From: Selenomonadaceae bacterium
GTDB lineage: Bacteria > Bacillota > Negativicutes > Selenomonadales > Selenomonadaceae
Assembly: GCA_017554235.1 (NCBI GenBank)
Contig: JAFZIV010000032.1
Location: forward strand, 1-62,293
Reading direction: 5' to 3'
Length of the DNA: 62,293 nt
The translations under genes and the position numbers were made by a program. The notes below the pieces were generated by a model. The model did not search any database. It was not told where the DNA came from and saw only the letters and a program-made list of their open reading frames with translations. This document shows positions 59,082 through 62,293 of this stretch, one piece after another (the first letter of the stretch is position 1; the number at the start of each line of letters is the position of its first letter).

Positions 59082-60383
59082 ATGGAACATTATTTTCAAC
59101 CTGAAATTGAATGTGCGCCTGTTGAAAAACTTCGCGAACTTCAAAATAAATTGCTCCCCGCGCAGGTGCAGCACGTATGGGACAATGTGCCGTATTATCG
59201 AAAAAAAATGCAGGACAAAGGCTTAGAAGTAGGCGACATTAAATCTATCGAGGATTTACACAAATTGCCGTTTTTGATGAAGTCAGATTTAAAGGACGCG
59301 TATCCCTACGGACTTTTGGGAACACCATTGGAAGATTGTGTACGAATACATTCAACGTCTGGCACGACCGGTAAGCGCGTTGTTGCATTTTACACACAAA
59401 AAGATATTGATATTTGGGATGAATGTTGCGCCCGAGCAATTATGATGGCTGGCGGCACAAATAAAGATGTTTGTCACGTGGCATACGGTTATGGATTATT
59501 TACAGGCGGCGCAGGACTTAACGGCGGCTCTCACAAAGTCGGTTGCTTGACAATTCCTGCAAGTTCGGGCAATACTGACAGGCAGATTATGTTCATTATG
59601 GACTTGCAAGCTACGATACTTTGTTGCACGCCGAGTTATGCCGCGTACATTGGCGAATCAATGAAAGAAAAAGGTTACGCTCCTGATGATATTCCGTTGA
59701 AGGCTGGGATTTTCGGCGCGGAAGCTTGGTCTGAAGAAATGCGCAAAGATATTGAAAAAACTTTGGGCATTAAGGCTTACGACATTTACGGCTTGACGGA
59801 AATTTCGGGACCGGGTGTAGCTTGTGAATGTTCACAACAAAACGGCTTGCACGTTTGCGAAGACCATTTCTACCCTGAAATTATCAATCCTGAAACGGGA
59901 GAAGTTTTGCCGGATGGACAAATGGGCGAATTGGTTTTCACTTGCCTTGACAAAAAAGCTTTTCCGTTGCTCCGCTATCGTACACGCGATATTTGCAGCT
60001 TGATTCGTGAAAAATGTGCTTGTGGACGCACTCACGTCAGAATGACGCGGCTTAAAGGTCGTACTGATGATATGTTGAAAATTCGCGGCGTTAATGTATT
60101 TCCGAGCCAAATTGAAACTGTTCTGCTTAATAACGGTTATGCGGCGAATTATCAAATTGTTGTTGACCGCGTTAATCATACGGATACTTTCGACGTTAAT
60201 GTTGAGATGACGCCTGATATGTTTACGGATAACGTCGGCGAAATTCAAGGGCGTAAAAAGATTCTTGAAGACGGTTTGCGTTCAATGCTGGGCATTAAAG
60301 CGAAAGTTAATCTTGTTGCTCCCAAGTCGATTGCGCGCAGTGAAGGTAAAGCCGTCCGCGTTATCGATAAGCGTAAAATTTAG
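59082..60383 (+). CDS. paaK: Phenylacetate-CoA ligase
   Basis: An ATP-dependent CoA ligase of the PaaK type that activates phenylacetate or related aryl acids. The 433 residues have the AMP-binding loop STSGTTGKRV at 91-100, the FGAEAWSEEMR segment, YGLTEISGPG near 236, RYRTRD and the C-terminal GRTDDMLKIRGVNVFP. In anaerobic Firmicutes such genes are often next to an ACT-domain gene, as here, and probably handle products of aromatic amino acid breakdown. GAGGTAA precedes the ATG. Confidence 0.93.
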   Translation: MEHYFQPEIECAPVEKLRELQNKLLPAQVQHVWDNVPYYRKKMQDKGLEVGDIKSIEDLHKLPFLMKSDLKDAYPYGLLGTPLEDCVRIHSTSGTTGKRVVAFYTQKDIDIWDECCARAIMMAGGTNKDVCHVAYGYGLFTGGAGLNGGSHKVGCLTIPASSGNTDRQIMFIMDLQATILCCTPSYAAYIGESMKEKGYAPDDIPLKAGIFGAEAWSEEMRKDIEKTLGIKAYDIYGLTEISGPGVACECSQQNGLHVCEDHFYPEIINPETGEVLPDGQMGELVFTCLDKKAFPLLRYRTRDICSLIREKCACGRTHVRMTRLKGRTDDMLKIRGVNVFPSQIETVLLNNGYAANYQIVVDRVNHTDTFDVNVEMTPDMFTDNVGEIQGRKKILEDGLRSMLGIKAKVNLVAPKSIARSEGKAVRVIDKRKI

Positions 60384-60398
60384 AAAGGAGAATTTTTC

Positions 60399-60824
60399 AT
60401 GAGCGTTAATCAAGTGTCTGTGTTTTTGGAAAATAAACCCGGTACGCTTAATGCAATGACGGAAGTTTTGGCGAATAGCGGCATAAATATTCGCGCGCTG
60501 TCACTTGCCGACACAAAAGATTTTGGTATAGTGCGTATGATTGTTAATGACGTTTACGAAGCTACCAACGTTTTGAAGGAAGCAAATTTTGTAGCGAAGT
60601 TTACGCCGGTGCTTGTCTACGCGATTTCGGACGAGACGGGTTGCCTTAATACATTGCTTAAGACTTTTACTGAAACCAATGTAAATATCGAATATATGTA
60701 CGCTTTCGCCGGTAAGCAACGCGCATATATGATTTTCCGCGTAAGTGATACGAAGAAAGCGGAAAGTCTTTTGGCGGCTAAAGGTTTAAAATCTTTGTCG
60801 CAGGAACAAATTGCTGAAGTTTAA
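60399..60824 (+). CDS. ACT domain-containing protein
   Basis: A 141-residue protein made of two ACT domains: NQVSVFLENKPGTLNAMTEVLANSGINIRALSLADT at the start and a second half from about 70 (VLVYAISDETGCLNTLLKTFTETNVNIEYMYAFA). ACT domains bind amino acids and regulate enzymes. Position 15 bp after paaK suggests it senses an aromatic amino acid or controls the ligase, which is inference. AAAGGAG precedes the ATG. Confidence 0.93.
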   Translation: MSVNQVSVFLENKPGTLNAMTEVLANSGINIRALSLADTKDFGIVRMIVNDVYEATNVLKEANFVAKFTPVLVYAISDETGCLNTLLKTFTETNVNIEYMYAFAGKQRAYMIFRVSDTKKAESLLAAKGLKSLSQEQIAEV

Positions 60825-60853
60825 TTTACAATAATTTTTCGTAAAAAAATTTT

Positions 60854-60881
60854 GGGAAGACTTTTTAGCCTTCCCTTTTTT
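60854..60881 (+). terminator. Terminator after ACT gene
   Basis: GGGAAG (60854-60859) pairs with CTTCCC (60870-60875), followed by six T. Confidence 0.85.
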
Positions 60882-60945
60882 AGTAGACAAGATTTTTTAA
60901 TCAATTTTAATATCGTCCTAGTTTACGAATTTGTCTATTCTTAAT

Positions 60946-62238
60946 TCAAACAAGCTTTCCGACGCATTGATATTCGGGGAATAAGTGCTGAATTTCCGTA
61001 ACCAGAAAACTCATAATGTCACGATTCAAATAAAAATCTTCGTCCTGCGGTCTAAACGTAAATTCTAAAGTCTGCGCACGGTCGCCGGTGCGGTATTCGT
61101 AATCAATAAATTTTTCCGTCGAATAAGTTTCAATTTTGCGTGGCTTGCCCTTAATTTTCGCATCGACAAAAGTCAACCACTTACTACACTTAAACGAATT
61201 AAAAAATCTTATAAGTTCCGTCCGCGTCTTGATTCGTTGCCCAAAATATTCAGTCATATTGCGCGAAAAACTTTCATTCTGTTCATTACTCATCAAAGGA
61301 TTTGCATAATTGCGCGGGTCGGGTGATGGAACAAATTCGTAAAACTCCCAATCCTTCGGCAAATTGCTGTCACACATTATATAAATGTCTCCATCTTGAC
61401 GCCGAATATTTCTTATAACAGTATCCGCACGCCGCAACAAATAATCGTGTCCTTCAATAAATTGTTTCTTGTACAAATAATGCTCATAATATTTTCTGTC
61501 AACGGCTGGTTGAGGATACGAATTAGCTTTTATGGTGACTTCAAAAGCATTCCAAATCGGCAAAGGATTGTAGAAAACTTTTTCGCTAAATTCGTCAAAT
61601 TCCGTCGTAACTTTCAAAACTTCAAGCTGTTCATCCCATTGCTCAATCGATACAACATAAACGTCGAAAAGTTTGTACAAATAAGCCGTATTTACACTGC
61701 GCCAAGGAAGATAATTTAATTTTGCCACTTCGTAAATTTCTTCAGCTTTTTTGATATAACGTTCATTTTGCTTGAGAATAAATTCTGCAGGCGTCTCGCC
61801 GTATTCATTTTGAATCACGCCTTTAAATCTGCGTTGAGTCTGTATTAATTTTCGCAACTCAAGATAATCAGCTTGAATCATGCAGGTATACAAATAAAAT
61901 TCTTGATTGTTGGCAACGGCGGAAATCATGTCGGCGGCGTTGACTCTGACTTTCGCTAAATCTTCATGGAACATCGGAAACATATGGGCATCAGTATAAT
62001 CATATTTTTCAGAATCGACAACGCAGGTAATCAAATCCGGCATACGAAGAGCGCGAGGAGCTTCGTCAAAAATTCTTTTTTCCAGCGCGTCGTATTCTTC
62101 CTTGATATGTTTGTAAAGTTCAACCGTCGAACTGCTTATTATAGCCTTGAAAAGGTCGCGTTCATAAAGATTATCAAGTTCAGGTATCCTCTTACGAATA
62201 TAATTTTCTATATCAAAATCGCTTTCAAATATTCCCAT
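60946..62238 (-). CDS. Unrecognised soluble protein
   Basis: A 430-residue acidic, aromatic-rich protein without signal or membrane segments. Helical N-terminal half (EEYDALEKRIFDE, LRKLIQTQRRF), then a mixed half with YYEHYLYKKQFIEGHDYLLRRAD and FTFRPQDEDFYLNRDI. I know no family for it. ATG at 62238 is chosen because AAGGA lies about 11 bases upstream; the ATG at 62250 is too close to the site. Convergent with the ACT gene, with only the terminator between. Confidence 0.75.
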   Translation of the reverse strand: MGIFESDFDIENYIRKRIPELDNLYERDLFKAIISSSTVELYKHIKEEYDALEKRIFDEAPRALRMPDLITCVVDSEKYDYTDAHMFPMFHEDLAKVRVNAADMISAVANNQEFYLYTCMIQADYLELRKLIQTQRRFKGVIQNEYGETPAEFILKQNERYIKKAEEIYEVAKLNYLPWRSVNTAYLYKLFDVYVVSIEQWDEQLEVLKVTTEFDEFSEKVFYNPLPIWNAFEVTIKANSYPQPAVDRKYYEHYLYKKQFIEGHDYLLRRADTVIRNIRRQDGDIYIMCDSNLPKDWEFYEFVPSPDPRNYANPLMSNEQNESFSRNMTEYFGQRIKTRTELIRFFNSFKCSKWLTFVDAKIKGKPRKIETYSTEKFIDYEYRTGDRAQTLEFTFRPQDEDFYLNRDIMSFLVTEIQHLFPEYQCVGKLV

Positions 62239-62263
62239 TAACGTCATCATCCTTCGGTCGTTT

Positions 62264-62293
62264 TTTAGTGAATAGTTGATAGTAAATAGTTAA
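62264..62293. repeat. Word-type short repeat at right edge
   Basis: AGTGAATAGTTGATAGTAAATAGTTA words, like those at 7294-7357. The right side is cut by the window, 25 bases upstream of the last gene. Confidence 0.7.

Overview
The window reads as chromosome of an AT-rich, diderm Firmicute, most likely a Negativicute (Selenomonadales/Veillonellales type). The reasons are a lipid A operon (lpxC-fabZ-lpxA) together with Firmicute habits: strong Shine-Dalgarno sites, many TTG/GTG starts, a split transketolase, a GerMN lipoprotein and an AMIN-type amidase. This placement is an inference from gene content. No rRNA or tRNA gene was seen.

Layout. At 1-0.3 kb lies the C-terminal tail of an IS5-type transposase and a hairpin-rich repeat. 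At 0.3-4.6 kb (+) are ruvB, a rubredoxin, malate dehydrogenase, tadA and a glycosyltransferase. A flavodiiron protein (-) follows, then lpxC-fabZ-lpxA-purB and a GalM-like protein (+). At 10.5-15.6 kb (-) der-plsY and a separately promoted ftsZ-like, transglutaminase-like, tcdA group are found, then a U32 protein. At 17.9-21.8 kb (+) a condensation-domain/cNMP-domain fusion sits directly ahead of mqnA and two DUF805 membrane proteins. Next come a CYTH protein and a FliD-like protein (-), then the hexose-phosphate genes (phosphohexomutase, pgm, pgi). The 29.3-37.7 kb stretch is mainly minus-strand: sbcC, flavodoxin, GerMN lipoprotein and amidase, DUF3006 and a ComEC-like MBL lipoprotein, a HAD phosphatase and upp. 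At 37.8-42.9 kb (-) is a type III restriction-modification operon carrying a RelE-like toxin and a shortened antitoxin between mod and res. The split transketolase (+) follows, then WbaP-like sugar transferase, a DUF3084 protein and a giant protein of about 3460 residues (-). The right end holds paaK with an ACT-domain gene (+) and an unrecognised gene (-).

Two repeat systems run through the intergenic spaces. One is a modular hairpin family (seven copies): a shared hairpin joined either to GC-rich double hairpins or to a 105-bp structured block. The other is a set of short word-like repeats that overlap stop codons and form long inverted repeats inside operons.

The most unusual items are the condensation/cNMP fusion coupled to mqnA, the divergent ftsZ-like operon, the toxin-antitoxin insertion in the type III R-M operon with a DVPY motif IV in Mod, the giant RTX-like protein with an N-terminal HExxH domain, and the modular repeats with twin copies at nearly equal distance upstream of two envelope genes. 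Where the start codon was not obvious I chose the one with a Shine-Dalgarno at normal spacing.
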